Positions 63,140 through 64,000 of a DNA stretch of 64,000 nucleotides are shown here, piece after piece. A program made the translations under genes and the position numbers. Under the pieces are notes generated by a model. The model had not been told where the DNA came from, did not search any database, and saw only the letters and a program-made list of their open reading frames with translations. Source of the DNA: Strigops habroptila (lineage: Eukaryota; Chordata; Aves; Psittaciformes; Psittacidae); NCBI RefSeq assembly GCF_004027225.2, contig NC_044282.2:56810397-56874396 (forward strand), given 5' to 3'. The first letter of the stretch is position 1, and every line of letters begins with the position of its first letter.

Positions 63140-64000
63140 CTGGAAAATGGACATTTTGAAAAGAGAGACACAGTATTAAAGTAGTAATAATCTAAAGTCT
63201 TCAGAGCTTTCAATAAAATTATAACCTTTATATTTCAAGGACACTTAAGCAAATAAAATTGTAACAGAGAAGCATTTAACATCTCAATATTTACAGCTGA
63301 TTTAATACTACTATATTGCTAAATAAAGAATTTAAAATCATTAAAAGTTTGCCTATAATTCTGGTTCACTCTGATTATACCATTCAAAGCTGGGTTGTGG
63401 AATCATTTGACATATCCCCAACGTAATGCTGCATCATCACCTCAGACTAATTTCCTAAAGCAGCATTCACGCAAAATACTGTGCCATGATTAATTTCTAT
63501 TTCTTCAAATGGATTTATAGGATACATGGAAGCTACCTCCTCTTCATCCTCAGTGCATATTTAAGGCAACTTCATCAATTGCTTTAGAGGTGCATTAAAA
63601 AGAGGACTCACCAGAAGTTCTTTGCAAGTTTAGAAAGTAACTCTGTAATCAACAGGAAGTACTATTTCACAAATAAAATGCCCTTTTCTATCAGACTGAA
63701 CTAATTTTCTACAATGAGCTCATCCTAGTAACTACTTAATGGCATCATACTGCAATGCAGGTACCCGTCTTCATCAATAAATTGAGAGGAGTGATGTTCA
63801 TTCACAAAGAAATTTTTCAGATGCATTCTGTTCTTTTGGCAAATTATCCACTTAATAGTTAAATAGTTCATAAAAAAAAAAAAAAAAAACCAGGAAAGTT
63901 TACTTTTGCCCTGTTTTTCTTTTGATTACATAAACTAAATTTGCCCTTCAATTCTACAAAAGCAAAGTATTGTATTAATCTTCTCTCTTGGAACACACCC
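63140..64000 (-). other. CD2AP: Probable CD2AP terminal intron (partial)
   Basis: This is sequence upstream of the putative last exon. No coiled-coil exon was recognised up to the right edge. It contains an A18 run at 63872-63889. Confidence 0.5.
63872..63889. repeat. A18 homopolymer
   Basis: Eighteen A are followed by CCAGG. It is a simple repeat only. Confidence 0.9.

Overview
The window is vertebrate nuclear DNA and almost certainly avian. Gene exons are short and separated by introns. The interspersed repeats are 5'-truncated CR1 LINEs with the typical bird CR1 tail of ATTCTATG-like octamers, plus one solo LTR whose sequence I recognise as an avian endogenous-retrovirus type. The gene order CD2AP - ADGRF - OPN5 is the one known from human chromosome 6p12. 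The species cannot be fixed from this sequence. No bacterial-type operons, CRISPR arrays or tRNAs were seen, and nothing here looks like an undescribed system.

All recognised genes lie on the minus strand, so they read from right to left. (1) At the far right (63.1 kb) is a short terminal coding exon that fits the coiled-coil C-terminus of CD2AP. An AT-rich stretch to its left (about 60.8-63.1 kb) is probably its 3' UTR. (2) From 54.4 to 50.7 kb lies ADGRF4 (GPR115), an adhesion GPCR of group VI. Five exons are resolved with consistent splice phases: two N-terminal cysteine-rich exons, a linker exon, one large exon carrying the GAIN/GPS region and TM1 to early TM7, and a 42-nt exon completing TM7. 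The signal-peptide exon and the cytoplasmic tail exon are not securely located. (3) From 12.9 kb to the left edge lies OPN5 (neuropsin). Its first four coding exons are present; the exons carrying the retinal-binding lysine are beyond position 1.

Between OPN5 and ADGRF4 are about 37 kb without a recognisable gene. This stretch holds CR1 fragments, the solo LTR, short tandem repeats, homopolymers and one perfect 13-bp hairpin. Between ADGRF4 and CD2AP there is no second adhesion GPCR, whereas human has ADGRF2 there.

The three genes are neighbours by ancient synteny rather than by pathway. OPN5 is a UV-sensitive non-visual opsin used in birds for deep-brain photoreception. ADGRF4 is an epithelial orphan adhesion receptor. 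CD2AP is an actin and endocytosis adaptor.
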